41,050 nucleotides of DNA from Aldehydirespirator sp965220645. GTDB taxonomy: Bacteria; Actinomycetota; Acidimicrobiia; Acidimicrobiales; Aldehydirespiratoraceae. The DNA lies in NCBI GenBank assembly GCA_965220645.1, contig CBDCQP010000001.1, forward strand, positions 1-41,050, given 5' to 3'. Made by a program: the position numbers and the translations under genes. The notes beneath the pieces were generated by a model that saw only the letters and a list, made by a program, of their open reading frames with translations, was not told the DNA's origin and made no database searches. Shown in pieces: positions 17,137 through 26,188 of this stretch. The stretch's first letter is position 1, and every line of letters begins with the position of its first letter.

Positions 17137-19231
17137 CTAGCCCATCTTTAGCAAGATTCCCGACAATTTTGTAGATTTAGGCGATATTTCGAGGATCGCA
17201 TCCCCATAACTTGTTGATTCTAAAGGATCGGGTGTTGGCGGTACTGAATGTAGTGCCATAATCGTGTGAGTGGTTGTTGCTTCTGGGGACGTGCACCCGC
17301 TATCGTGGGCGTGTGTTCATTCGCCGCACCCAAACCCGGCGGACCGCCGACGGACAGCCCTACTTCTCGCATCGCCTCGTCCACTCCGAGCGCATCGGCA
17401 ACGCCGTCCGCCAGCGCACCCTGCTCAATCTCGGACGCCACTTCGACATTCCCCAGGCGCAATGGCCGCTGGTCTGCTCCCGCAGCGACGACATCCTGGC
17501 CGGCCAGACGCCCCTGGTGGCCGATTGCCCGGCCGCCGTCGAACGCGAAGCGCAGCGCATAGCCGCACAGTTGGTCGCCCGCGGCACACCGGTGCAGGGA
17601 CCGGCAGCCGGGCCGACAGACGTGCAGCCGGTCGACGTCGACTCGTTGCGCCTGGTCCGCCCCCGCAGCGTCGGCGTCGAGCAGGTCGGCCTGTGGGCCC
17701 TGGAGCAATTGGGCCTGCCGGCCCTGCTGACCGAGTTGGGCGTCAACGGCGCGTTGCGCACCGCGGCGACCGGCGCCGTCGTCGGACGCCTGGCCCAGCC
17801 GGCCTCGGAGCGCGCCACGCACCGCTGGCTGCAGCAACGCAGCGGCCTCGGCGAGTTGCTCGGCGTCGACTTCGAGACCGTCAGCCCGATGCAGCTCTAC
17901 CGCGCCTCGGATGCGCTGGTGAAGCACCGCGAGGCGATCGAGGCGCATCTGTTCGAGCGGGCCATGGGACTGTTCGACCTGCAGCCGACGGTGACCCTCT
18001 ACGACCTGACCAACACCTATTTCGAAGGCGAGGCGGGCGCGCAGCCGCAGGCAAAGCGCGGGCACTCGAAAGAGAAGCGCAGCGACTGTCCGCTGCTGAC
18101 CCTGGGCCTGATGCTCGACGCCAGCGGCTTCGTGCGCCGCTCGCAGGTCTTCGCCGGCAACGTCCGGGAACACCGCACGCTGGCCGGCATGCTGGAGGCA
18201 CTCGATGCGCCGGCCGGCGCCCTGGTGGTGATGGACCGCGGCGTCGCCACCGAGGCCGCCATCGGGTGGCTGCGCGACAACCGCTACCGCTATCTGGTCG
18301 TCAGCCGTGAACGCCACCGGCAGTTCGACGCCGAGGCCGCCGTGGCGGTCCGCACTCAGTCGAACCACACCGTGCATCTGCACAAGGTCGTCTCGACCGA
18401 CCCCGGCGAGGTCCGCCTGTACTGCTACTCCGAAGAGCGGGCCCACAAGGAGCGGGCCATCGTTGAGCGGGCCGCCGCCCGCTTCGAGGCCGCGCTGACC
18501 ACGCTCAACGAGGGGCTGGCGCGCCCCCGCGCCCACAAGCGCCTCGGACAGGTCTGGCAGCGCATTGGGCGACTGAGAGCCAAGCATACCCGCGTCGCCA
18601 AGCACTACCAGATCGAGGTCACCCCCGACCAGACCGGCGAGAAGGCCGCCGCCGTCACCTGGACCCGTCGCCCCCAGGACGGCTCGATGGCCACCCATCC
18701 GGGCGTCTACTGCCTGCGCAGCAGCGAGACCGACTGGGACGAAGACGCCTTGTGGCGCACCTACACCACCCTCACCGACGTCGAAGCCGTCTTCCGCGCA
18801 CTGAAGTCCGAACTCGGCCTGCGCCCCATCTACCACCACAAGCCGCAGCGGGCCGATGGCCACCTGTTCATCACCGTCATCGCCTACCAGCTCGTGCAGG
18901 TCATCCGCACCCGGCTGCGAGCCCACGGCGAACACGCCAGTTGGACCACCCTGCGCCGCATCCTCGAAGGCCAGCAGCGCGTCACCGCCACCTTCCGGCG
19001 CCCCGACGGGCGCACCCTGCACGTGCGCACCGCCACGCAGGCCGAACCCGAACAGCGGGCCATCTACGACGCGCTCGGCGTCGACCCGCAACCGGGAGGC
19101 GTCCGCAAGACAACCATCTGACCGACCCATTTCCCGGTTTGCGCAGGTTTGTAGTGCCACTCGAGCGCTTTTGTCGCTGTAAGTTGCTGATTCCACGTTG
19201 CTTAGTACTGCGGCTGTTAAACTTGGGCTAG
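17137..19231 (+). mobile_element. IS1634-family insertion sequence, apparently intact
   Basis: An imperfect inverted repeat pairs CTAGCCCATCTTTAGCA at 17137 with CTAGCCCAAGTTTAACA read inward from 19231. It encloses one transposase gene and 140-170 bp of end sequence. A target duplication is not obvious. It separates the terminase fragment from the CRISPR-like single repeat at 19243. Confidence 0.75.
17313..19121 (+). CDS. IS1634-family DDE transposase
   Basis: I start at the GTG at 17313 because the conserved family start (xFIRRTQTRR...YFSHRLVHSERI) begins there; a longer frame exists from 17274. The 602-residue protein has the insertion-type RNase H-like DDE core of the IS4 superfamily. 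The first aspartate is in TLYDLTNTYFEG, with KRGHSKEKRSDCPLLTLGL next. The second aspartate is in LVVMDRGVAT. The YREK-like glutamate region reads VEAVFRALKSELGLRPIYHH. No frameshift or stop is seen, so the element may still transpose. A long minus-strand open frame over the same DNA is a shadow. Confidence 0.92.
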   Translation: MFIRRTQTRRTADGQPYFSHRLVHSERIGNAVRQRTLLNLGRHFDIPQAQWPLVCSRSDDILAGQTPLVADCPAAVEREAQRIAAQLVARGTPVQGPAAGPTDVQPVDVDSLRLVRPRSVGVEQVGLWALEQLGLPALLTELGVNGALRTAATGAVVGRLAQPASERATHRWLQQRSGLGELLGVDFETVSPMQLYRASDALVKHREAIEAHLFERAMGLFDLQPTVTLYDLTNTYFEGEAGAQPQAKRGHSKEKRSDCPLLTLGLMLDASGFVRRSQVFAGNVREHRTLAGMLEALDAPAGALVVMDRGVATEAAIGWLRDNRYRYLVVSRERHRQFDAEAAVAVRTQSNHTVHLHKVVSTDPGEVRLYCYSEERAHKERAIVERAAARFEAALTTLNEGLARPRAHKRLGQVWQRIGRLRAKHTRVAKHYQIEVTPDQTGEKAAAVTWTRRPQDGSMATHPGVYCLRSSETDWDEDALWRTYTTLTDVEAVFRALKSELGLRPIYHHKPQRADGHLFITVIAYQLVQVIRTRLRAHGEHASWTTLRRILEGQQRVTATFRRPDGRTLHVRTATQAEPEQRAIYDALGVDPQPGGVRKTTI

Positions 19232-19242
19232 CAGTGTCCACG

Positions 19243-19275
19243 CCGTCGTTCCCCGCACGCCCGGGGATCGTCCGT
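19243..19275. repeat. single CRISPR-like hairpin repeat beside the IS
   Basis: GTTCCCCGCACGCCCGGGG followed by ATCGTCC is close to the reverse complement of the repeats at 15280-15572 and to the general type I-E repeat shape. It lies 12 bp outside the IS1634 right end, as if the insertion had landed near such a repeat. It is one copy only. Confidence 0.35.
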
Positions 19276-19858
19276 CCACCCGGCGCGCCTTCGCCTGAGA
19301 AAACGACCGAAACCGAACCTCCCGTCACCATCGGTCACATACCTTTGGGGTCGCCGATCGGCTGGTCCTGGCGTGCGAGGCGTGTCCGACGCCGCCCGGC
19401 CTGGTGCCCGGATTGCGCGCGACGTCGCCCGCCGCGGGGCGGGTGATGTGCACCAGGCGCTCGACGCGGCGCGGGCGGCGGACCGCCCCGAGGGCTCCGG
19501 GCCGCGCGGCGTTACCGTGTATTTTCCGCGCGAATCTGGTCGGTACCCTTGGTGGGAAGGGGTGCGGGAATCGGACCGGCGGACCGGCGGACCGGCGCGG
19601 GCGGCTCGGGTGGAACCGGATTCCGGGATCGCCGCCGCCGCGCTCCTCGCACCAGCTCCGGACAAAGCGCGCCGTGAAGGTCCAGCCGGGCGACGATCCC
19701 GCTCCTTCTCGGCTTGGTTCGAGGCGCGAAGGCCGCGGTTTGGGCGGTTGCGGATCGCGTAAAACCGGGCGTTTTCCGGCACCGCTGCTGGCTCCTGTGC
19801 CGGAAATCGAACCTTTCCGAGTGCGGCCGCCCCCCCCGTGAGCCACGAGCCCGACCCC
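19276..19858. other. no recognisable gene apart from one type A end
   Basis: All frames here are arginine/proline-rich and lack family patterns. The stretch contains the type A end at 19512-19548 and otherwise nothing I can name. Confidence 0.4.
19512..19548 (-). repeat. diverged type A Tn3-family terminal repeat, facing left
   Basis: The outer half (CGAATCTGGTCGGTACCC) matches the type A consensus fully, while the inner half is diverged (TTACCGTGTATTTTCC). There is no transposase beside it, and the 5-bp flanks match no other copy. Confidence 0.65.
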
Positions 19859-19859
19859 T

Positions 19860-20530
19860 TTATCCACTCCCTCCGAAGAGCTTGGCGACGGCTCCGTCCT
19901 CGACGGCGACGGCCGAAGCGTAGCGGGCGACGACGCGCCTCGGCGGACGAGCTCCGAGGCCAGCCCCCGGCGGCCGGAGTGCGACGACACGCCCTCGAGG
20001 CCGAGCGCGGCGGCCAGGACCTGCAGGCGGCGGTTGACCTGGTGCGGGCCGAGCGGCACGACGCGGTCGGCCGCGGCGGGCTCGGTCGCCGCGCGCAGGT
20101 CCTCGACGGCGCGGGCGAACGCGCCGGCGAGCAGCCGGAGGTCCTCGCGTCGGCCGTCGGCGTTGGCCTTCGAGGCCCGCACGCGGACCCGCAGCTGGCC
20201 GGTGCGCGCCGTCGGCGTGATGTCGTCCCAGACCAGGGCGGCGATCTCGGAGCGGCGCAGCCCCCGCGCAGAACGCCAGCGCCACGATCGCGGCATCGCG
20301 CCGGCCCCGTGCCGCGGCTGCTTCGGGCGTCTCCCGCCCCCGTCCGCGGCGCTGGGGCCGGGAGGCCGCCCGCATCAGGTCGAGCGCCGGTGGCGTAGTC
20401 CAGCGCGGCGGCCTGGCGGGGCGCGCCGCCTCGGGCACGGCGGCGTGCTGGCGCGCGATGCCGCGCAACGTGTCCGCGACCAGCGGCGTCTTCGTCGGGT
20501 CCGCCCGCCCGGCCGAGCGCGCCGCGGCCG
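19860..20530 (-). pseudogene. tyrosine recombinase catalytic-domain pseudogene
   Basis: On the minus strand the fragments join as LVADTLRGIARQHA, then RDAAIVALAFCAG, LRRSEIAALVWDDI (catalytic R in GLRRSE) and VPLGPHQVNRRLQVLAAALG. VSSHSGRRGLASELVRRGAS carries the HxGRR box, and the last piece is ARYASAVAVEDGAVAKLFGG with the active tyrosine (RYAS). At least two one-base shifts are needed, near 20270 and 19945, and the N-terminal core-binding domain is gone. It belongs to a different subfamily from the 35127 recombinase but resembles the relic at 28905-29225. Confidence 0.75.
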
Positions 20531-20574
20531 CGATCGGGTTAACCCGGAGAGCGCCGAACGGCGCGGATCGGAGG

Positions 20575-21085
20575 AAGGACTATGCCAACCGTCTCGGATT
20601 CGCTCTGCAGCTTACCACGGTGCGCTTCGTGGGGACGTTCTTCGATGATCCGACGGCCGTGCCACCGACGGTACTCGCCACGATGAGCCGGCAACCTTGG
20701 CATCGATACGACCACGGACTTGACCGGCTATCGAGACGGCAAGTGGCGCTTCGCTCATGCCGCACAAATCCGGACGGAACATGGGTATCGCGACCTCGCG
20801 GATCGCGCGGCCGGGTTTGGCCTCACGCGATGGGCTCTACGCACAGTGCTGGACGGGCACCGGGCACCGAACGTCCGAGCGCACTGTTCGATCGGGCGAC
20901 GACCTGGATGCTCGCCCACAAGGTGTTGTTGCCGGGCGCGACGACGCTGGAGCGCTTCGTGGCCAAGCTGCGGCACCGCGTCGACGTGCGCGTGTGGCGC
21001 GTGCTGGCGAGCGGCATCAGTCCGCCACAGCAGCGCCGCCTCGAAGATCTGTTGCGCGTGCCAGATGAAGGGCGCAGCTCGAAGG
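20575..21085 (+). pseudogene. Tn3-family TnpA N-terminal (DUF4158) fragment
   Basis: Pieces in two frames give KDYANRLGFALQLTTVRFVG, TFFDDPTAVPPTVLATMSRQ, LTGYRDGKWRFAHAAQIRTE, HGYRDLADRAAGFG and RATTWMLAHKVLLPGATTLE, then RFVAKLRHRVDVRVWRVLAS. This is the N-terminal DUF4158 region of Tn3 transposases. Frameshifts lie near 20700 and 20850. The fragment ends about 21085 and is joined directly to an autotransporter gene, which replaces the catalytic core. Confidence 0.85.
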
Positions 21086-24000
21086 GGATGGAGGGGAGAC
21101 CGTCGACTTCACAGTGTCGCTGACGCAGGCGAGCAAGGGACGGGTGACTGTCGACTACCTGACCATACAGAGAACCGCGTCCCAGGGCACGGATTACGAA
21201 GAAACAACAGGAACGTTGACGTTCGCTCCCGGGGAGGTGACAAAAGTCGTCAGCGTACCAATCATCGACGACTTCAGCAACGACAGCGGCGAAACGTTCG
21301 AATTGGTCCTGAACAATGCCCAAGGCGCGGTACTGGACACCAAGTTCAAAGGAGTCGGTACCATCTACAACGACGAGATCCTCGAGGCCAGCTTCCACAA
21401 CGGCCCACGGGATCACGACGGCAGCAGCGCGTTCACGGTAGACGTCCATTTCACGAACGACATCGCGATCACGACGGCGGCGATGCGCGATCACGCGTTC
21501 ACCATCACGGGGGGCGACGTGACCGCAGCAGGCCGCCTCGACAGCCGCGACGACCGGTGGCGGATCACCGTCGAGCCGGACGGCGACGACGATGTCGTGA
21601 TCCGCTTGACCGCCACCGGAGCCTGCACCGCCGCGGGCGCGATCTGCGGGGAGGGAGACAACCCCGTCCCGCTGACGAACAGCCCGTCACCCACACGGGC
21701 GAGGACTTCACCTTCGACCTCGCCTTCACGCACGAGCTGAAGGCCGGCTGGCGCCAGGTTCAGAAGGCGTTCCGTCTGACCGGGGGCAGTATCGAGCGGG
21801 TCTGGCGAGCGACCCTAGGCAGCGACCTGGCCTGGCACGTGAAGGTCAGCCCCTCCGGGACGGACGATGTGGCGATCACGCTGCGCGCGACGGAACAGTG
21901 CTCTGCCGATGGAGCGATTTGCAGCGAGGACAACCGCAGGCTGACCAACAGCCCGACCGCAACGTGGCCGGTCCCGAGGACTCGGCGACACCGACCGTCA
22001 GCATCACCGGCGGCAGCGGCACCGAGGGCACCGACAGCTCGATCACGTTCACCGTCACGCTCAACGAGGCAGCCGGCGGAACGGTGACCGTCGACTACGC
22101 AACGTCGGACGGCACCGCAGACGGCGACGACTACACCGCCAAGAGCGGCACCCTGACCTTTGACGCAGGCGAGACCAGCAAGACCGTATCGGTATCGATC
22201 GCCGACGACGAGAACGAGAGTGACGAGACGTTCACCGTCACGTTGTCGAACGCCTCCGGCGCCAACCTCGGTACCAGCTCGGCCACAGGAACGATCCGGA
22301 ACCGAACGGTCGTCATCGAGACCACGCCGACCATGAGCATCGCCGGAGGCGCCGGCAAGGAGGGCGACGACGACAACATCGACTTCACCGTCACGCTCGA
22401 CGAGGCCGCCACTGGAACAGTCACCGTGGACTACCAGACCTCGGACGGGAGCGCCGACGCCGGCGACGACTACACCGCCAAGAGCGGCACGCTGAGCTTC
22501 AACGCCGGAACGACGAGCAAGACGATCTCGGTCTCAATCGAGGACGACGTCGAGAACGAGAGCGACGAGACCTTCACCGTCACGCTGTCGAACGCCTCCG
22601 GCGCCGACCTGGGAACGAGCACGGCCACCGGCACAATCCGCAACCGCCGCGTGGAGCCGCACGCCTCCTTCTCCGGCATGCCCACCGAGCACGACGGCTC
22701 TTCGTTTCACCTTCGAGCTGCACTTCAGCGAGAACGCGGAGGTCAGCTTCAGAACGCTCAAGAACCACGCGTTCACGGTTGACGGAGGAGACGTCACCCG
22801 CGCCAAGCGCAAGAACCCGCAGTCGGCGGACAAGAACAAGGCCTGGACGATCACCGTCGAGCCCGACGGGAACGACACGATCAGCATCACGCTCCCGGCA
22901 ACCACCAGCTGCAGCAGCAACCGGGGCATCTGCACCGACGACGAGCGGAAGCTCAGCTCAGCCACTCGACGTCGGCGACGGTCGAAGGCCCGGTCGGCAT
23001 CTCGGTCGCCGACGTCGAGGTCGAGGAGGGCGCCGGTGTGGTGCTCGGATTCACCGTAGCACTCAGCCGCGCAGCGAGCAGCTCGCTGACGGTCGACTAC
23101 GCAACCTCCGACAGCACCGCAACGGCCGGCGCCGACTACACGTCGACCTCGGGAACGCTGACGATCGGCACGGGCAGCTCGTCGGGCACCGTCGAGGTGC
23201 CGGTCATCGACGACGAGCACAACGAGGGCAGCACAACGAGGGCAGCGAGACGTTCACGCTGACGCTGTCGAACGCGTCGAGCGGGACGCTGACCGACGCG
23301 AGCGCCACCGGGACCATCACCAACCACGATGCGCTGCCGGCCGCTCTGGTGGCCCGCTTCGGCCGCACGGCCGCGGTGCACATCGTCGAGCAGGTCGAGG
23401 AGCGGGTGAACGCACCTCGTGCGCCGGGGTTCGACGGGTGCGTCGCCGGCCGGCAGATCAATCGCGACATGGGGCAGGACTTCGCGCTCGACTTCCTGCA
23501 GCAGCTCGGCGGGGGCTACGGAGCGGGGCCGGCCGGCGTACCAGGGGCCAACGGCGGGATGACGTCAAGCCTCGGGCCACAGGGGCCGATGGGACCGCAG
23601 GGGCCGATGGGACAGGGCGGAGGCCTACAGGGCGCAAGCCCGCACGGCCCGGGCCTGCAGCACGACGACGCCGGCTTCGGCCTCGGCCTCGGCGGTGGAG
23701 ACCAGTCTGCTCGTCGGCTCCGGCTTCGCGCTCAACCGGGCGACGTCGGCCGGGGGCGTCCTGTCGTTCTGGAGCCGCTCGGCAGCGTCGAGCTTCTACG
23801 GCCAGGACGGCGCGCTCGCGCTCAACGGCGACGTCCGGAGCACGATGTTCGGCGCCGACTACTCCAAGGGCCGGATGATCACCGGCGTGTCGCTGTCGCA
23901 CACGCGTGGCCTCGGCGGCTACGCCGGCACCGCCGACACCGGCCGGATGACCTCCGCGGTCACCGGGCTCTACCCGTGGGTCGGGTTCAAGGCCATCCGA

Positions 24001-24117
24001 GCGAGGGGCGCCCAGGGGACCGATCTCGGTTGCTTCCTTGAGCGCCGCCGCCACCGAACCGGTTGGCCAAGACCTGCACGCCGGTTCGATGCGCCGGAGG
24101 CGCAACACGGGGCGCGC
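21086..24117 (+). pseudogene. Calx-beta autotransporter adhesin, multiply frameshifted and cut at both ends
   Basis: Four Calx-beta domains can be read (for example TVTVDYATSDGTADGDDYTA, KSGTLTFDAGETSKTVSVSI, ESDETFTVTLSNASGA). They alternate with three copies of a roughly 95-residue unit (HDGSS.FT...F.....HAFT..GGDVT.A.R...W.ITVEP.G). A passenger-to-barrel linker follows (RFGRTAAVHIVEQVEERVNA, a collagen-like GPQGPMGPQGPMGQ), then the start of an autotransporter beta-barrel (LLVGSGFALNRATSAGGVLS, FWSRSA, DVRSTMFGADYSKG). Indels occur near 21700, 21970, 22700, 22970, 23225 and 23690. The N-terminus is replaced by transposase sequence and the barrel is cut by the type C end at 24119. Such proteins are surface-displayed and calcium-binding. 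Confidence 0.8.
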
Positions 24118-24118
24118 C

Positions 24119-24146
24119 GGGTCCGATAAGCGTCCTTCCGTTAACT
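24119..24146 (+). repeat. type C-like terminal repeat, facing right
   Basis: GGGTCCGATAA and TCCGTTAAC match the type C ends at 3110 and 30513, with the middle diverged and one base shorter. It cuts the autotransporter gene and faces the replication region. Confidence 0.55.
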
Positions 24147-24181
24147 AGGATCTCACGCCAGCGCTTTGGTTCTCGCTCCAC

Positions 24182-24259
24182 CGCACCGGAGAGCGCGCCC
24201 GTTTCCAGGGCGCGCGCGGTCCGGTGCGTGAAAATAGGGAATCTGTTATCTGATTCCCT
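24182..24259. other. probable origin-proximal hairpins and AT-rich patch
   Basis: CGCACCGGA at 24182 pairs with TCCGGTGCG at 24220, with an inner GCGCGCCC/GGGCGCGC stem, making a long hairpin. Immediately after it, AGGGAATC (24236-24243) and GATTCCCT (24252-24259) form a second perfect inverted repeat in the only AT-rich stretch nearby. Adjacent to the iterons, this looks like the melting region of the replication origin. A bidirectional terminator is the alternative for the first hairpin. Confidence 0.5.
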
Positions 24260-24302
24260 GTTTTCCTGTTCTGGTCTGCCAAACCCCTCTGTTTACAGGC
24301 CT

Positions 24303-24622
24303 ATTCGACGCTTAGCGTGACAGGATTCGACGCTCGGCGTGACGGGGTTCGACACTCGGCGTGACGGGGTTCGGCGCTCGGCGTGACGGGGTTCGACACT
24401 CGCCAGAAGAACGACGCTTCGTCGTCGTGACAGGGTTCGACGCTGACGTGAACAGGACCGAACGACCTTCGTCGTGACAGGGTTCGACGCTGACGTGAAC
24501 AGGACCGAACAGGCCTTCGTCGTGACAGGGTTCGACGCTGACGTGAACAGGACCGAACGACCTTCGTCGTGACAGGGTTCGACGCTGGGTGGAACTGCTC
24601 AGCGTGACAGGGTTCGACGCCC
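24303..24622. repeat. iteron array of the plasmid origin (about ten TTCGACGCT-type units)
   Basis: The unit GCGTGACAGGGTTCGACGCT occurs about ten times. The first four copies are spaced exactly 22 bp, two turns of DNA. Four later copies are spaced 44-48 bp with an added GACGTGAACAGGACCGAAC filler that is itself repeated, and two end the array. Direct repeats of this length beside a replication gene are the hallmark of iteron-controlled plasmids, where the initiator binds to start and limit replication. The last iterons overlap the 3' end of the gene at 24599-26188. Confidence 0.8.
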
Positions 24623-26188
24623 AGGATCGGCTTCTGTTTCCGGGGCCGGCTGCAGCAGCCGCCACGACCCGCCAGGGAGCCGTTCAACAACAACGCCCCC
24701 CTCTTTTTCGTACGCGGTGATCGCGGCATCTGCTCGTTGTCGCTGCTTCCGTCGCAAGGCGTCAGCAGGTGTGTTGGTCGACACGAAGACTAGGCGGCGC
24801 CGTCCCTCACGCGTGAGCGGTGGAACGAGATCCGCCCGCGGATGTCGTTCCACGCCCTCGATCACGGCCGCCGGATGGCGCCAATCTGAGACCGGCACGT
24901 TGCCCGGAGGCCAAGCCAGGGTCCCGTCGCGCTTGCGGATCGGCGTTGCTGTCCGCGCTGTGATGATGTTCCCATCGGCGTCCAGCAGGTGCCTGTTGGC
25001 GGTGTTTCGGCGTGCCTTTGGCCGAGTGGCGTAGACGCGGTAGCCGCCGTTCTTCGCTTTCGCGCGATCCCACAAGTATGCGAGTCCGACCACCAAGTCG
25101 AACGCCGGATCGGACTTCACGCCAGCGGCGATGAGCGGGCGCCACGGCAGTGCCGCACCGTGATCACAGTCCTCTGGTAGCGCGATATCGAGACGTAGCG
25201 GCGAGTCGAGATTCCGGAAATCGGGATACTGGCGTGGGACGACAGGGATCCACTCTCCCCCGCTCGGCAACCGGACTGTCGCATCGACCAGTGCCCGCAT
25301 ACCTGCTCGAATCTGGCCCTCTGCTTCAGAAGGCCGGTAGCGATTCGGATAGAGGCGCTGCACCCACCAGCGCAACGGTCGCGTGTGTTCGTAGCGTCCG
25401 CCTGGATGCCGATCTGCCAGCGGCATCGACAAAAGCGAAAAGAAGAGAAGCCGCTTGTCCATGCGCGCGCCGCGACCCTTTTGGAGTGCTCCGACTCCAG
25501 CGGCGTCGGCTAGCCGAAGGAGTGGAGCGCCGGCGTCTTCAACATCTAGAGGCAAGAGCGGGAGATCGGAATCAACCGCGCGTCCAGGGAGCACCATCAG
25601 TGCATCGCTGCGGTCCTGGACGGAGACGAACGACTCTCGTGGCGCATCTGGCAACAGCCCAAACGGCAGAATTCCCGTTGGCCTCGGGCTCCCCTGCGCG
25701 TCGACATCGTCGTGAACCGGAACCGGAACTCGCGCGGCGACGAAGGCGAGTGATGATAGACCAGCAGCATCCACCCGGCATTCCGCAAGTGCTTCGCAGA
25801 GCTTTCCGGCAAAGATCGTGCTGGCCGTGCCGACCACGGTCTCGGCCGTTGCCTTCACGTTCTCTGCTTTCCTGACGGGCTTTGTGTACGAGGAGAACCA
25901 TTCTTCGTCGTCGGCCGGGACCGCGTAGTGGACGACAGTTCCCCCCGCTGAGAGGACATCGGCTAGCCGCGCCAACAGAGCGACGTAATACGAGAGGTGT
26001 TGTCCATCGTGTACCCGTCCTGCTGAAACCAAAGCCGCCGACGCGCTTTCGAACGCTGCGCGTGTCTCTGTGTGCAACGCCTCACGGATCATCAGAACCG
26101 ACTCACCTTCGATCCTTTCGACGGCGGCCCGGTTCGCTATCCGGATACGCTCAGTAGATCGGTCCTGCCCCGTCTGCATCTTCGCCAT
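24599..26188 (-). CDS. putative plasmid replication initiator
   Basis: I start at the ATG at 26188 (MAKMQTGQDRSTERIR), which follows GGGGAAA and overlaps the end of the helicase gene by about 38 bp, implying coupled translation. The 529-residue protein has an N-terminal helical half with no known motif. Its C-terminal half contains LLFFSLLSMPLADRHP, LRWWVQRLYPNRYRPSEAEG, and DFRNLDSPLRLDIALPE with DLVVGLAYLWDRAK. This pattern is shared, as I recall it, with uncharacterised phage/plasmid proteins thought to be winged-helix initiators. Its last seven codons (GRRTLSR) are encoded by an iteron. Position next to the iterons and downstream of the helicase makes an initiator role likely, but the family was not confirmed. 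Confidence 0.6.
   Translation of the reverse strand: MAKMQTGQDRSTERIRIANRAAVERIEGESVLMIREALHTETRAAFESASAALVSAGRVHDGQHLSYYVALLARLADVLSAGGTVVHYAVPADDEEWFSSYTKPVRKAENVKATAETVVGTASTIFAGKLCEALAECRVDAAGLSSLAFVAARVPVPVHDDVDAQGSPRPTGILPFGLLPDAPRESFVSVQDRSDALMVLPGRAVDSDLPLLPLDVEDAGAPLLRLADAAGVGALQKGRGARMDKRLLFFSLLSMPLADRHPGGRYEHTRPLRWWVQRLYPNRYRPSEAEGQIRAGMRALVDATVRLPSGGEWIPVVPRQYPDFRNLDSPLRLDIALPEDCDHGAALPWRPLIAAGVKSDPAFDLVVGLAYLWDRAKAKNGGYRVYATRPKARRNTANRHLLDADGNIITARTATPIRKRDGTLAWPPGNVPVSDWRHPAAVIEGVERHPRADLVPPLTREGRRRLVFVSTNTPADALRRKQRQRADAAITAYEKEGGVVVERLPGGSWRLLQPAPETEADPGRRTLSR

Noticed and set aside
17220..19331. 703-codon open frame on the minus strand
   Set aside because: It covers the IS1634 transposase on the other strand and extends past both IS ends; no motif, so a shadow.
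20526..20560. Another type C transposon end around GGGTTAACCCGG
   Set aside because: Only the short GTTAAC part matches; the GGGTCYGATAA tip is absent.
24301..24729. Minus-strand open frame with repeated NPVTT/RRTLSRR peptides
   Set aside because: The periodic peptide is produced by reading through the iterons; it is not a protein gene.
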